Assembly (NCBI RefSeq): GCF_029203305.1
Contig: NC_089466.1
Span: 992,001-1,056,000 of the forward strand
Direction: 5' to 3'
Length of the DNA: 64,000 nt
From: Yamadazyma tenuis
Taxonomy: Eukaryota > Ascomycota > Pichiomycetes > Serinales > Debaryomycetaceae
In this document: one piece after another, positions 1 to 10,561 of the stretch
Position numbering within the stretch: position 1 is the stretch's first letter
Layout: each line of letters begins with the position of its first letter
Translations under genes and position numbers: made by a program
Notes under the pieces: model-generated
Told to the model about the DNA's origin: nothing
The model's database searches: none
Seen by the model: the letters and a program-made list of their open reading frames with translations, nothing else

Positions 1-1
1 T

Positions 2-529
2 AACATGACATTCAACGATGATGATTCAGACCTTTCGGGATCGGCTGTTGGAGGGGGATTTGGATCTAGCGATGAAGAAGAAGAAGAGGAACTTGATCTC
101 GATGAGTACAACTACAACCAGTACTATAATGACCAGTACGATTCGGAAGAAGAAGAGTTGGAGAATCAACAGGAAGAGAAAGAGAATTTCAGCCATTTCC
201 AACCTCCACCACCATTGACACAGAAGCTGAAAAGAAACAATATCGGTAGTCCCGAATCGTTTGCGTCTTCCAACTTGGGCAGAAGTTCCAACTTCACTGC
301 ATCCCCAAGGTCGGTGGTTCCGAAGAAAAAAAGTAACGGAGTCAGATTCTCATCAAGAATCATCTTGTATGACACCTACAACGGAGATGAGTACGATAGA
401 CACCCGGACCTCGCTACATGTAACCAGTTGACACCAATGCTTGCGCAAATGATCAGAGAGGAAGTCAATGAAATCAAGGCCAATATGCCTGTTCACGAAT
501 TGTCTCGTTGCAACACCCATTTTTTTTAA
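2..529 (+). CDS. BNI4: Bni4/Afr1-like PP1-binding scaffold, C-terminal part (5' end outside window)
   Basis: The frame is open to the window edge (first in-frame ATG at 5), so this is probably the C-terminal end of a longer protein. Visible are an acidic Asp/Glu/Tyr-rich stretch (about residues 24-62 counted from the ATG), a Pro-rich patch, a basic segment, and an RVxF-type PP1 docking motif, V-R-F at 113-115. After it come the conserved block beginning S-S-R-I-I-L-Y-D-T-Y and a C-terminus ending T-H-F-F. This tail is what I associate with fungal Bni4 and Afr1, scaffolds that bring the Glc7 phosphatase to septins at the bud neck. In Bni4 the partner is Skt5/Chs4, which is also encoded in this window at 13.4 kb. 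Bni4 versus Afr1 cannot be settled from the tail alone. Confidence 0.6.
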   Translation, partial: NMTFNDDDSDLSGSAVGGGFGSSDEEEEEELDLDEYNYNQYYNDQYDSEEEELENQQEEKENFSHFQPPPPLTQKLKRNNIGSPESFASSNLGRSSNFTASPRSVVPKKKSNGVRFSSRIILYDTYNGDEYDRHPDLATCNQLTPMLAQMIREEVNEIKANMPVHELSRCNTHFF

Positions 530-590
530 CCCACACGCACTAAATGAACCGTTTTCAATTCAAATATGTATCTAATATATAATCGACCGT

Positions 591-905
591 CTATTTCGTT
601 TGTACGTTTTTGTCGTTGATCTGCTTGGCGTACTCTTTGTGGGCATCTTGAAAGATCATATCCAACATCAAGGTGTCTTTGGGGTCCACTTTTGCCACTA
701 TTTTGGTTGGTTCTGCCGTCTCCACGATCACGTAAACGCCGTCCTGCCTGTCGATACTCGTGGTGCCGGCCCAGGCCGCTTGGTCGTATTGTATCATACC
801 CACCACTGGTGGTTCTCCATCGATATAATCGGGATAGGACATTGCGGAAAAAGTTACTGTGTGGGCATCGCGATGAAGTGAGCTAATGGTAAGGACACAC
901 GACAT
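591..905 (-). CDS. small protein of unknown function (104 aa)
   Basis: A short ORF, convergent with the preceding gene. The frame extends to 941 only through a GTG; the first ATG is at 905, and a second in-frame ATG at 842 would give an 83-residue protein beginning M-S-Y-P-D-Y. The product is mostly hydrophilic and acidic, with no signal peptide, membrane segment or cysteine motif. The C-terminal half (D-P-K-D-T-L-M-L-D-M-I-F onward) looks like a real folded protein rather than random translation. I do not recognise the family. I looked for an upstream exon with GTATGT and TACTAAC and found none. Confidence 0.55.
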   Translation of the reverse strand: MSCVLTISSLHRDAHTVTFSAMSYPDYIDGEPPVVGMIQYDQAAWAGTTSIDRQDGVYVIVETAEPTKIVAKVDPKDTLMLDMIFQDAHKEYAKQINDKNVQTK

Positions 906-1100
906 CGTCTTTGGTATATTACTGTATACTTGCACATACACCTACACAAAACTATATTCTCATGCAGTTAATGAAAAAGTTTACCAATTTAGGAGTAAAG
1001 ATTCTCGATTCAGAAGCATAATATGTATATGTAAGAAATAAATATGGAAACAGACCCACACCTACACAGGAGTATATAAACACTGAGTTCAGGTTTCCCA

Positions 1101-1832
1101 TTAAACTAAGGTGTACGGCTGTTGCTCACCAGTGTGGGCGTAAAACTTACCGGATTCGGCAGCAGTAACCTTGTTGATGGTAGCCAAACTTGCAGCCACT
1201 GAATCGTCTACTGGCATACCTCCTGGGATGTTCTTGGTCATGTCGGTTGCAACAAGTCCCGGACATAATAAAACCGTCACTGAACCCTTTACCAATTCGT
1301 CGTCGGAACCAGCATTTTCCTTAGCAATTTGGACCCCCAAATGGTTGAGTGCAGCCTTGGAAGCACCGTAGGCATTAAAATCAGGCAGAAATCCAATTTG
1401 TCCCATGCTGGAGGAGACGAAAGCAATTTTCTTAGTACCCTTTCCTTTGAAAATGTATGGATAGGCCGCTTTGTAAGCCTTAGCAGGACCTCCAACATTG
1501 ACATCAAGAATTTGTGTATAAGCGTCTACGTTGTATACGGATGAAGGCTGCACGCTAGTATCATCGGCGATACCAGCGTTGTGAATAAACACATCAACAC
1601 CATTTGGAGCCAAGGTTTCGAGAACCTTGAAGGCCGTCTCAAATTTGGTATATGGATCTTGCATATCGATCAACAAGGTTTTAACATTTGGTCCTAAAGA
1701 TTCTAATTCTTTTGCAGACTTTTCGCTTCTAGCAGTAGCGATAACCAAGTTGGACTTTTCAGCACTCAATTGTTTTGCGAAAGTGTAACCAATACCGCGG
1801 GAAGCTCCGATGATCAAGTAGGTGGACGACAT
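1101..1832 (-). CDS. short-chain dehydrogenase/reductase (classical SDR)
   Basis: A 243-residue classical SDR predicted to be an NAD(P)H-dependent carbonyl reductase. The Rossmann glycine motif G-A-S-R-G-I-G is at residues 9-15, H-N-A-G at 84-87, the catalytic serine region S-S-S at 140-142, and Y-G-A-S-K with Tyr155 and Lys159. Basic residues after beta-2 (A-R-S-E-K) favour NADPH. It lacks a targeting signal, so a cytosolic location is likely. It resembles the small yeast SDRs of the YIR035C/IRC24 type; the substrate cannot be inferred. The ATG at 1832 directly precedes the nucleotide-binding strand, so the start is secure. Confidence 0.88.
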   Translation of the reverse strand: MSSTYLIIGASRGIGYTFAKQLSAEKSNLVIATARSEKSAKELESLGPNVKTLLIDMQDPYTKFETAFKVLETLAPNGVDVFIHNAGIADDTSVQPSSVYNVDAYTQILDVNVGGPAKAYKAAYPYIFKGKGTKKIAFVSSSMGQIGFLPDFNAYGASKAALNHLGVQIAKENAGSDDELVKGSVTVLLCPGLVATDMTKNIPGGMPVDDSVAASLATINKVTAAESGKFYAHTGEQQPYTLV

Positions 1833-2160
1833 TGTAGTATGGAAGAATTAAAACCTGGCCCAGAGCCCATGTTTTATACCTATACTTCTGAGGTTTACGC
1901 GCCCAGAGGTTAGTAATGCTAAGACGAAATGCGTGTATGTCTCACAAAAGAGCTGACATAACCCCGGGGCAGATACTCTCAGTGATTAGTAATAGATTTA
2001 CCAGTTTTACTAATAGATCTACTTGATACCAAATGTAGCATTGGCGCGTGTGTAATCCACTGGGCGCCACTGACCTTCACACGACCCGACTCTCAAAAGT
2101 CGTGCTCCGTCAAAAGCCCACCTCATCCGCGCACAGAAACCATCGCATCTCAAATACATC
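1833..2160. promoter_or_regulatory. divergent intergenic region, SDR gene / CSL4
   Basis: About 330 bp between two divergent start codons. It must hold both promoters. An AT-rich TATA-like stretch (ttttatacctatac) lies near 1871-1884 on the SDR side. No repeat, RNA gene or further ORF is visible. Confidence 0.5.
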
Positions 2161-2982
2161 ATGGAATCCATCTTAGGGCATAAAGTGGTACCAGGACAGT
2201 ACATCACGCCCTTGTACAAGACACATGGTGACGGCGTGCTCCTGTTTATCAGCGGCAAGGGCACGACGGTGTCCCAAATCGAGCACAATGAGAAGGTCGT
2301 CCCCATCATAGTTTCTACGGTGGTGGGCATATTGGTGAGCCAACCTGATGCATCTGATGAAAATAAGATCACCGTGTCGGTGCTAAGCTCCAAGTACACT
2401 GCCACTGGTGCTAACCCAGACACAATCGATATCTCGCCCGTGACCAACAACCTCCCAAAGGAAAACGACATTGTGGTTGTTCGAGTCACCAAATTGAACG
2501 TCAAACAGGCGTACTGCGAGATTTTATCAGTAGAAAGCCTGGGAAATGTCATAGAGGACTCGGGGCTCGGCGTCAACGGCGACATAGCCCACCAATCCCT
2601 CGGTGCCGGAGGAGGAGCTCAGGCGTTAAACAATCACTCCACCATAGCTTCTTCATTGACAGCAGGCATCAATGCCATGGCTGGAGAACTAGGTGAATCG
2701 TTCAAAGGTGTCATCCGGTCCCAAGACGTGCGACTGACCGACAGAGACAAGGTGAAGATCATCGAGTCGTTCAAGCCCGGTGACATTGTACGGGCGTTGA
2801 TCATTTCCCTTGGAGATGGTTCCAACTATTACCTAAGTACCGCCAGAAACGACTTGGGAGTCATCTACGCCAAGTCCGAAAACGGTGCGGGCGACTCGAT
2901 GTTTCCCATCGACTGGGAGCATATGGTGTGTCCCAAGACGGGAGTGGTGGAGAAGCGCAAGTGTGCAAAGCCAATCACTTGA
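2161..2982 (+). CDS. CSL4: exosome cap subunit Csl4
   Basis: This 273-residue protein matches Csl4, the S1-domain cap subunit of the RNA exosome that helps feed RNA to the catalytic core in nucleus and cytoplasm. The N-terminus carries the Csl4 pattern V-P-G-Q-Y-I-T-P. An S1-like beta-barrel lies in the middle, with a low-complexity Gly/Ala insertion near residue 145. The end contains the characteristic C-P-K-T-G and K-R-K-C-A-K-P zinc-ribbon-like signature. Length is close to the S. cerevisiae protein (about 290). It is transcribed divergently from the SDR gene and converges on PDR16. Confidence 0.93.
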   Translation: MESILGHKVVPGQYITPLYKTHGDGVLLFISGKGTTVSQIEHNEKVVPIIVSTVVGILVSQPDASDENKITVSVLSSKYTATGANPDTIDISPVTNNLPKENDIVVVRVTKLNVKQAYCEILSVESLGNVIEDSGLGVNGDIAHQSLGAGGGAQALNNHSTIASSLTAGINAMAGELGESFKGVIRSQDVRLTDRDKVKIIESFKPGDIVRALIISLGDGSNYYLSTARNDLGVIYAKSENGAGDSMFPIDWEHMVCPKTGVVEKRKCAKPIT

Positions 2983-3057
2983 AGTGTACTACGATATGAG
3001 GGCATACACAAATTATAGTAAGATCTAATATATAACAATTACCGTGTTAAACACGCT

Positions 3058-4158
<1,101 letters not shown>

Positions 4159-4269
4159 TCATCAAACGCGCCTTCACCGGCCGGCTCAGGAATGCGCCTG
4201 CGTGCCCGGACCCAATCCGCTTCGATGAGCAACGATAACGTTTACTACAACACCAAGTTCTGACCCATC

Positions 4270-5112
4270 ATGGGAAGACTCCTAAAGCTCTCTCACATCG
4301 CGATACAGAAATGCATCCGACATTCTAACCAAATCACAAATGTCGGAGACCTCCCGTATCATCTCGTACGGCCCCTCCTTGTGACGATGAATGCCAAACA
4401 ATTGGCACTCGTGGAAGCCAACAGTGCAAACATCATCCCATTTAGTGATGAGCTATGGCACCAACTCATAAAAAAGGACTTCCCCAATCGGCCACCAAAG
4501 CCCAATCCCAAGGCCGTCACCGCCGGCTCCCGAATGGCCACCAAAGCTTTGTACAACCAGTATCACGAAGAGCAGGAGAGTTTCAAGAGACATTCCACCG
4601 AAAGACTAAAGTCGTTTACCAAGATGTTGGAAAGGCAGAAAAGCGAAAACAGCGTGATCCAGGTGGAGCAGATCCTACGGGATCCCACCGTACAACCTTC
4701 CCATGCTTTCCGGGGAAACAAAAACAGTATACTCAATAAAGCCCGACGAGAGCTCCAAAGTCGGATGTTGATGTTTCCCAAGAAAGCCATGCGGACGCCG
4801 GTGCGGCCACCACCAGGCCCCGTACCAGCCTTAGTGTCTCCCCGGCTCCGGCCTGTGGTTAAACCACAAAAACCCCTTGTGCTGCCCCAAAAACCCCTTT
4901 TGTTGCCACAAAAGCATACCCCGGTGTCTTCGCCCAAAAAACTGGCTCCAAGCGCACCCCAGTCTAAGTCGACCCTAGAGTCAAAAATCAGCATCCAGCG
5001 CAAACGACGCAAGGTGGAGCTGTCAAAGAGCCTATCACCCACTGCCACGAAGCCTAACGACCTGGAGGCGAAATCTGATATCAAATCCATTAAGTCTTCA
5101 GTGTTTCACTAG
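4270..5112 (+). CDS. ELA1: elongin A homologue
   Basis: A 280-residue protein with the elongin-A N-terminal region (about residues 8-100), including the F-box-like helix around L-P-Y-H-L-V and the D-E-L-W-H-Q-L-I-K-K-D-F-P segment. In yeast Ela1 pairs with elongin C (Elc1) in a cullin-3 ubiquitin ligase that degrades stalled RNA polymerase II. The C-terminal half is basic and Pro/Lys-rich, with short repeated blocks around residues 198-216 (K-P-L-V-L-P-Q, K-P-L-L-L-P-Q), and is probably disordered. It is transcribed divergently from PDR16 and converges on RPP1. Confidence 0.88.
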   Translation: MGRLLKLSHIAIQKCIRHSNQITNVGDLPYHLVRPLLVTMNAKQLALVEANSANIIPFSDELWHQLIKKDFPNRPPKPNPKAVTAGSRMATKALYNQYHEEQESFKRHSTERLKSFTKMLERQKSENSVIQVEQILRDPTVQPSHAFRGNKNSILNKARRELQSRMLMFPKKAMRTPVRPPPGPVPALVSPRLRPVVKPQKPLVLPQKPLLLPQKHTPVSSPKKLAPSAPQSKSTLESKISIQRKRRKVELSKSLSPTATKPNDLEAKSDIKSIKSSVFH

Positions 5113-5197
5113 ACTTTTCACGAAACACGCATCTAATATACATTTGAGATTCTATGTGTATACAGCCTATGGGCACAGAAGGTTCTACTACAGTCAT

Positions 5198-6070
5198 CTA
5201 TATTTTAGTCCTCTTAACCGTCTGTTCGTCTGCATCACCCTTCCTCTTCTGTTTTTTGTACCCATTGACCACCGAGTTGCCCATGGGATCATCCTTGGAA
5301 TTGTCAAGCAACTCGTCGTCATCATCAAGTGCTATCACCTGTTTATAGCTATTAATTCGCAACCGACCATTCATAAGCACGTACCGAGAATTCTCGATAA
5401 ACTGGTTGATTTTGTTTCTCTTTAATCCCAACGTCTCAAAGAAGTTGACAATGTTGTTCAAAGACCTGACATTGATGGCGTCGGTACACCCTCCCGCGAT
5501 AACCACGCCGTTGGAACGAGTGGCTCGTATCAATTGGATCAAGTTCGAAATAAGGTGTTTTCGGCTCATGGAGGACGAACTCGAAATTAGACTGTCGTAA
5601 CAGATTTCAAACTTCACCCCCTTCTTGATGGCCTGTCCCACAATCTTGTGCTTCAAGTAGAAGTTGAGCCGAGAGCTCAACGCCACCGAAATCAAGTCGA
5701 TATTCAAGTTGATGATACTCAACTGAAGGGCTTTTTCCAGCACCGGCTTGATGGCCACCAAGTCAAAATAATTCTGGAACTTGTTGAAGCTGACGAGTTT
5801 CGAAGAGTCGTTAACAACGACCGTGAGCCGCGTATACACGCTGAGACCCGGGAACTTGGCCACGTCGATGATCTCAGGGACTTTTATCGGGTTTATCTCT
5901 TGGGGCAGGTTCACTGGGAGCCGAATGCTTTCATCGATTTCAAAGTTGATGGCCACTTTATACACTTTCAACGAGTATAACGTGACGATGACGTTGCGCA
6001 ATCCCACCACCTGCTCATCAGTAAGCTTCTCGTAGTTATTTCGGGGCCACGGAACATTGAGATCGTACAT
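5198..6070 (-). CDS. RPP1: RNase P/MRP subunit Rpp1 (p30)
   Basis: A 290-residue homologue of Rpp1/Rpp30, the PHP/TIM-barrel-like protein subunit shared by nuclear RNase P and RNase MRP, needed for tRNA 5' maturation and pre-rRNA cleavage. The N-terminal M-Y-D-L-N-V-P, the F-D-L-V-A-I-K-P strand, and the block containing K-G-V-K-F-E-I-C-Y and G-V-V-I-A-G-G are family signatures. The C-terminal 50 residues are acidic then basic (K-K-Q-K-R-K), consistent with nuclear localisation. Start codons of RPP1 and the divergent CUZ1 are 112 bp apart. Confidence 0.93.
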   Translation of the reverse strand: MYDLNVPWPRNNYEKLTDEQVVGLRNVIVTLYSLKVYKVAINFEIDESIRLPVNLPQEINPIKVPEIIDVAKFPGLSVYTRLTVVVNDSSKLVSFNKFQNYFDLVAIKPVLEKALQLSIINLNIDLISVALSSRLNFYLKHKIVGQAIKKGVKFEICYDSLISSSSSMSRKHLISNLIQLIRATRSNGVVIAGGCTDAINVRSLNNIVNFFETLGLKRNKINQFIENSRYVLMNGRLRINSYKQVIALDDDDELLDNSKDDPMGNSVVNGYKKQKRKGDADEQTVKRTKI

Positions 6071-6182
6071 GGTCAGCTAGTAAGTCATCGCAAAATTACT
6101 TTTGGCCACCGCCACTCTCACTAATCGCGAAGTATAAATATACCTGGCGGCCCCAAATCCCCCACACAAACTGAATCCATCC

Positions 6183-7007
6183 ATGACTAACGACTTGTTA
6201 TTAGACCGCCCCCAGGACGACAGTATCATGGATATCGGGCAGAACTGCTCCAAATGCCATCAGCTCGACTTTCTCCCGTTCCGCTGTGAATACTGTAAGT
6301 TGGTGTTTTGTGCCGACCACAGGAGACTCCAAGACCACCAGTGTCCACATTTACAGGCGCTTGAATCGCAAAACATACGTCCTCGCAGCCCCAAGCGCAT
6401 ACCCCATGGGCCCACGGCGGCATCGCTCTTCCCGGACCGTGAGAAGGACCGGGCTAAGATCAATTCTCTAATAGAGAGGCCAACAAAGCCCACTTCAATC
6501 CTCGAAACCAGCTTTCGAGTGGGGGATGTTAAGAGCAAGACCGCCTTCTCCAAGTTCGCCAAGTTCTTGAACCTCCAGAAAAATAAACGTTTGACCAAAC
6601 TGGCGAAGAAGATATTTGCACCCAAAAAGCCTAGTCCTACGGTAGAGCTTCAATTACTAAGAAAGAACGCCAAAGGTGACGCCAAAATCCCCGATTCTGA
6701 CCGGGTATACGTGTGGTGCTTACACGTGAATGCCCTCGAGGAGGAAGAAGATAAGTTGACCAAAATTGATGTCCACTCCCAAAGAGTCGGCATATTTGTC
6801 AATAAAAACTGGCCGATTGGACGGGCATTGGACGTGATCAGTGACGAGCTTCACATCAAAAATAATAACAACAAAACGACCGAGGTCAACGAACGCCTCA
6901 ATATCTTCAAGGTATCGGATGATCAGCCGGTGTTATTGAAAACGGGGGACCGGTGCAAGGACCTTCGCCAAGGTGAAGTGTTGTACTTGGTCAGGGGAAC
7001 TGTGTGA
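6183..7007 (+). CDS. CUZ1: AN1 zinc-finger/UBL protein Cuz1
   Basis: A 274-residue protein with an N-terminal AN1 zinc finger whose ligands are all present: Cys22, Cys25, Cys35, Cys38, Cys43, His46, His52, Cys54. A basic linker (about 60-160) follows, then a ubiquitin-like domain (about 167-272). This is the architecture of Cuz1, which connects Cdc48 and the proteasome in handling ubiquitinated proteins under arsenite stress. Length equals that of the S. cerevisiae protein as I recall it. A second in-frame ATG at 6228 (M-D-I-G-Q) is a possible alternative start just before the finger. Confidence 0.9.
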   Translation: MTNDLLLDRPQDDSIMDIGQNCSKCHQLDFLPFRCEYCKLVFCADHRRLQDHQCPHLQALESQNIRPRSPKRIPHGPTAASLFPDREKDRAKINSLIERPTKPTSILETSFRVGDVKSKTAFSKFAKFLNLQKNKRLTKLAKKIFAPKKPSPTVELQLLRKNAKGDAKIPDSDRVYVWCLHVNALEEEEDKLTKIDVHSQRVGIFVNKNWPIGRALDVISDELHIKNNNNKTTEVNERLNIFKVSDDQPVLLKTGDRCKDLRQGEVLYLVRGTV

Positions 7008-7560
7008 GGCCCCAAACCCGACGACTCCAGATACCACTTCACCTCATGGACCAGCCCCCAGAACTCCGGTTCACTCCATTTTATAAATACATTAATACAC
7101 TCGCTCGCTGCCTCATTTTGTGTTCGCTACCGTAAACGAAAACTCTCCTTGCTCACTCAACGAAATTTTCGTCGGACGAAAAAAACATACGAAACCCGTA
7201 TAGTAGACGACCACATTTATCTTATCGATTAAATTGGTTTTTTTTCCATCCAGCTGCACGTAGTGTCATAGAAGTTTGTGCTCCCATCTGCAAGCAACAA
7301 ACCGTTCCCATCATCCGTCTACCCCCAGTGTCTTTTTGTGGCAAGTTCCTTCTGTGATTTAGATTCCTCACACAGACGCCTTCCACAGATCTATCTTGAT
7401 TGCCACTCAATCATATTACCACCTGCTCCCTGTACAGCAGCTACCTGAGCATTCACTGTCCCGGTAACGAGAATTAATCCCCTAGCATTTCCAACATTTC
7501 CACCATTTCCTACGTGCTGTTGATTGTATATTGAAACAGCTTTGGAATCCCCTTTAATTT
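7008..7560 (+). promoter_or_regulatory. YCK2 promoter and long 5' leader
   Basis: About 550 bp between CUZ1 and the kinase ORF. A TATA-like box, TATAAATA, lies at 7082-7089, which would put transcription start near 7120-7200 and give a leader of several hundred bases. The leader is pyrimidine-rich. An ATG at 7043 is probably upstream of the transcription start. An almost palindromic patch (acgaaattttcgt) sits near 7160. No RNA gene or second ORF is supported. Confidence 0.5.
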
Positions 7561-9069
7561 ATGACCACCAGAGCCCCATTAGCGTCCAACACTGCTGTCT
7601 TAGCCGCTGCCGCCGCTTCCCTGAACCAGCAACTTTCCCAAATTGTCCAATCTCCTTCTGTCGCCAAGATGTCCGCTCAAGCCGGATCCGTCAATTCCAG
7701 TGCTAACTCCAACCTGTCGGTAGTGGGTTTACACTACAAAATAGGCAAGAAGATTGGTGAAGGATCTTTTGGTGTGATTTTTGAAGGCACAAACATCATA
7801 AACGGAGTGGCTGTTGCCATCAAGTTCGAACCCAGAAAGACCGATGCCCCTCAATTAAGAGACGAATATCGTACCTACAAGCATTTACAAGGCAGTGAAG
7901 GAATACCAAGTGCTTATTATTTTGGCCAGGAAGGTTTACACAATATCTTGGTTATAGACTTGTTGGGTCCGTCTTTAGAAGACTTGTTTGACTGGTGTGG
8001 CCGAAGATTTTCCGTCAAAACCGTGGTTCAAGTGGCCATTCAAATGTTGAACTTGATTGAAGAAGTCCACAGACACGACTTGATCTACAGAGATATTAAA
8101 CCGGATAACTTTTTGATTGGAAGACAAGGCTTGCCCGAAGAGAACAAGGTTCATTTGGTCGATTTTGGTATGGCTAAACAGTACCGTGACCCAAGAACCA
8201 AAAACCATATCCCATACAGAGAAAAGAAATCTTTGAGTGGTACAGCCAGATATATGTCCATCAACACCCATTTGGGAAGAGAACAACTGAGAAGAGATGA
8301 TTTGGAAGCTTTAGGACATGTGTTTTTCTACTTTTTGAGAGGTCAATTACCATGGCAAGGGTTGAAAGCCCCCACCAACAAGGAAAAGTATGAGAAGATT
8401 GGTGGTAAAAAGAGAGCCACTCCTGCCATTGTGTTGTGTGAAGGCTTGCCAAGACAGTTTGCTGAATATTTGGATTCCGTTAGGTCTTTACCCTTTGATG
8501 CTGAACCTAACTACGAAGAATACAGAATGTTATTGTTGAGTGTATTGGACGACTTAGGACAAAATGCCGATGATGACTATGACTGGATGCACCTCAACGG
8601 TGGAAAAGGATACGACATTAGCATCAACAAGAAGCCCAACTTACACGGCTACGGCCACCCTAATCCTCCCAACGAAAGAGAAAGAAGACACAGAGATCAA
8701 AGAAGAAGACCTCATCACAGTCACCAGCAAATCCAGCAGGCTCTGGCTCAAGCTCAGGCCCTGGCTCAACCTCAACAACAGCAACCTCAAGTGATGGGAG
8801 TGGGACAACCGACTTACCAAAATGGCTCTCAAAACCAGGCTAACTTTAACCAACAACAACAGAGAGATTTGACGGCTGCTCAATTGCATCAACAAAAATT
8901 ACAACACTTAGTGAACAGACCTTTGCCTCCTATCAAGCAGGAATCCCAGCAAAAGGATATGTTGTCCAACAGCAACAACTACGAAAACTCGCCAATACAG
9001 AGAAACCAATATGACCAACAGAAGGCCGAAAAGAGTCAATCATACTGGTCAAAAATGTGTTGTCAATAG
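7561..9069 (+). CDS. YCK2: plasma-membrane casein kinase I (Yck1/Yck2 type)
   Basis: A 502-residue casein kinase I. The kinase domain spans about 58-345, with G-E-G-S-F-G at 66-71, catalytic Lys88, Y-R-D-I-K-P-D-N with Asp178, and D-F-G at 201-203. The tail is Gln/Pro-rich and ends M-C-C-Q; the terminal Cys pair is the palmitoylation site that anchors Yck kinases to the plasma membrane. Yck2 acts in glucose sensing, endocytosis, morphogenesis and cell wall integrity. The residue before R-R-D-D (codon 8287-8289) is encoded CTG where all CK1s have Ser, supporting CUG-Ser translation. A second ATG at residue 37 (M-S-A-Q) could also be used; the first is Ala-rich and poorly conserved. Confidence 0.95.
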   Translation: MTTRAPLASNTAVLAAAAASLNQQLSQIVQSPSVAKMSAQAGSVNSSANSNLSVVGLHYKIGKKIGEGSFGVIFEGTNIINGVAVAIKFEPRKTDAPQLRDEYRTYKHLQGSEGIPSAYYFGQEGLHNILVIDLLGPSLEDLFDWCGRRFSVKTVVQVAIQMLNLIEEVHRHDLIYRDIKPDNFLIGRQGLPEENKVHLVDFGMAKQYRDPRTKNHIPYREKKSLSGTARYMSINTHLGREQLRRDDLEALGHVFFYFLRGQLPWQGLKAPTNKEKYEKIGGKKRATPAIVLCEGLPRQFAEYLDSVRSLPFDAEPNYEEYRMLLLSVLDDLGQNADDDYDWMHLNGGKGYDISINKKPNLHGYGHPNPPNERERRHRDQRRRPHHSHQQIQQALAQAQALAQPQQQQPQVMGVGQPTYQNGSQNQANFNQQQQRDLTAAQLHQQKLQHLVNRPLPPIKQESQQKDMLSNSNNYENSPIQRNQYDQQKAEKSQSYWSKMCCQ

Positions 9070-9262
9070 GACAGGAGACCAGTTGTTTAGGTCGAAGCAA
9101 AAGTTTCATATATATACGTCACATTTTCATCCCTTTATTTTAATTTGACCTTATGTTTGTTTAGATAATATACTAATGAGAATTTCATTTATATTTACAT
9201 CTGTTATTATACTCGTCCCATATAATGTGCATCCTTATATTCATTACTAAACCATTTTGTAT

Positions 9263-10411
9263 TTACTCTATCTTTTTATAACTCTCATTGATTCTCAGCC
9301 ATTCTTCATCACTCACCTCCATTTCCTGGTATGTCTTGACCAAGTATTCCTCCAAGATCTTCAATTCTGCAATTACCTGCTCCTTTTGGAAAATCCCATC
9401 TTTCTTCATATCTCTGGTCAATTGTTGCAAATTATCGATAATTAAATCAGATCTGTATTGCACCCATTCGGGGTAGAAATCGTTATATCTGGAACCAAAG
9501 TTGACTTCTGGCTTGACAGTCGACAAAACCGATCCATCAGGCTTCTTCTTATCCTTGGCCCTATAGCTAGTCACCATGGTGATTCTTTCAGAGGTTCCAA
9601 TTGGATTAGGGGCGATATGCTCTATCAATCTCCCTTGCAAAACTGCTGCATATCCTTTAGTAGGGCCAGGAACAACCGCAATACTATCTTGACCGGTTCC
9701 TTTACCCATTCTCAAAGAAGTTTCACCTCCAATCATATTGGTGGTATCACTCAACATCAACACGCACACAAAAGGATACGAATCACAATGCCAACCTACC
9801 ACACAATCCTTTGTGATATCTCTGGTGGTCTGATCGTAGTTCTTCAAATCCTCTTCAACCTGGTCTTCCTCTTTCATGGAAACATTAACATGGGCGATTT
9901 CATAGTCCATCACCACCTCCAATTCAATACCTGCCATTGTACTAACCAACTCCACTGTTCTGGGATGTGTCCAAGCAGCATAGGTGAAGGGAGTCACTGT
10001 TTCATTGTTGACTTTGGCGTAGCCTCTAATAGTACAGTCGGTTCCCTTACCCGATGAGTGGCTGTATCTTCCGTACTTCATAAATGTATCTTTGGACAAA
10101 ACTTCTTGTTTCATAATATCAATGGCTTCATCCGTGAACAATGGAAAGGGGTCACTCACTCCAATATGACTAATTTGTTTGGGGTTGGTCAACCCCAACT
10201 CTTCCATCGTTAGTCTTCTGGTGTTGTTGTATTTGTGCTGTTCGATGGGACCTTCTGAATAAAATCTCAAATGCTTTATGGGATCAAACTCAGTGGTCGT
10301 GTATTCCGGCTTATAGAGCTTATCAAAGGTAGGCTTTAAATACTTGTCATAGGTCGATTCTGGCACCATGGCCTTGGTGTTGCCGTTTAGGATGGTTTCA
10401 AATAGAGACAT
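9263..10411 (-). CDS. Fe(II)/2-oxoglutarate-dependent oxygenase of unknown substrate
   Basis: A 382-residue protein with a jelly-roll dioxygenase active site. The H-x-D pair is in G-W-H-C-D-S-Y (His208, Asp210), the distal His is in L-I-E-H-I (His265), and a following Arg (S-E-R-I-T, Arg276) would bind 2-oxoglutarate. An N-terminal 110 residues without motif and a helical C-terminus (about 325-382) flank the core. It has no signal peptide or organelle signal. I recognise it as a fungal 2OG-oxygenase family member but cannot name the substrate. It is divergent from the methyltransferase gene, with 664 bp between starts. Confidence 0.78.
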   Translation of the reverse strand: MSLFETILNGNTKAMVPESTYDKYLKPTFDKLYKPEYTTTEFDPIKHLRFYSEGPIEQHKYNNTRRLTMEELGLTNPKQISHIGVSDPFPLFTDEAIDIMKQEVLSKDTFMKYGRYSHSSGKGTDCTIRGYAKVNNETVTPFTYAAWTHPRTVELVSTMAGIELEVVMDYEIAHVNVSMKEEDQVEEDLKNYDQTTRDITKDCVVGWHCDSYPFVCVLMLSDTTNMIGGETSLRMGKGTGQDSIAVVPGPTKGYAAVLQGRLIEHIAPNPIGTSERITMVTSYRAKDKKKPDGSVLSTVKPEVNFGSRYNDFYPEWVQYRSDLIIDNLQQLTRDMKKDGIFQKEQVIAELKILEEYLVKTYQEMEVSDEEWLRINESYKKIE

Positions 10412-10561
10412 GCTTGCCGAGAATATTGGTGGCTAGAGCAAGAGCTGTTGAAGTCATATTTATAACGATTCAAACCTCGTAGGAACTTGGTGGGGTTGCT
10501 CCTGAATATTCCAAATATGATTCAAAAAACCCGTTGCAGCAAGCCCACATTCCTAATGCGG

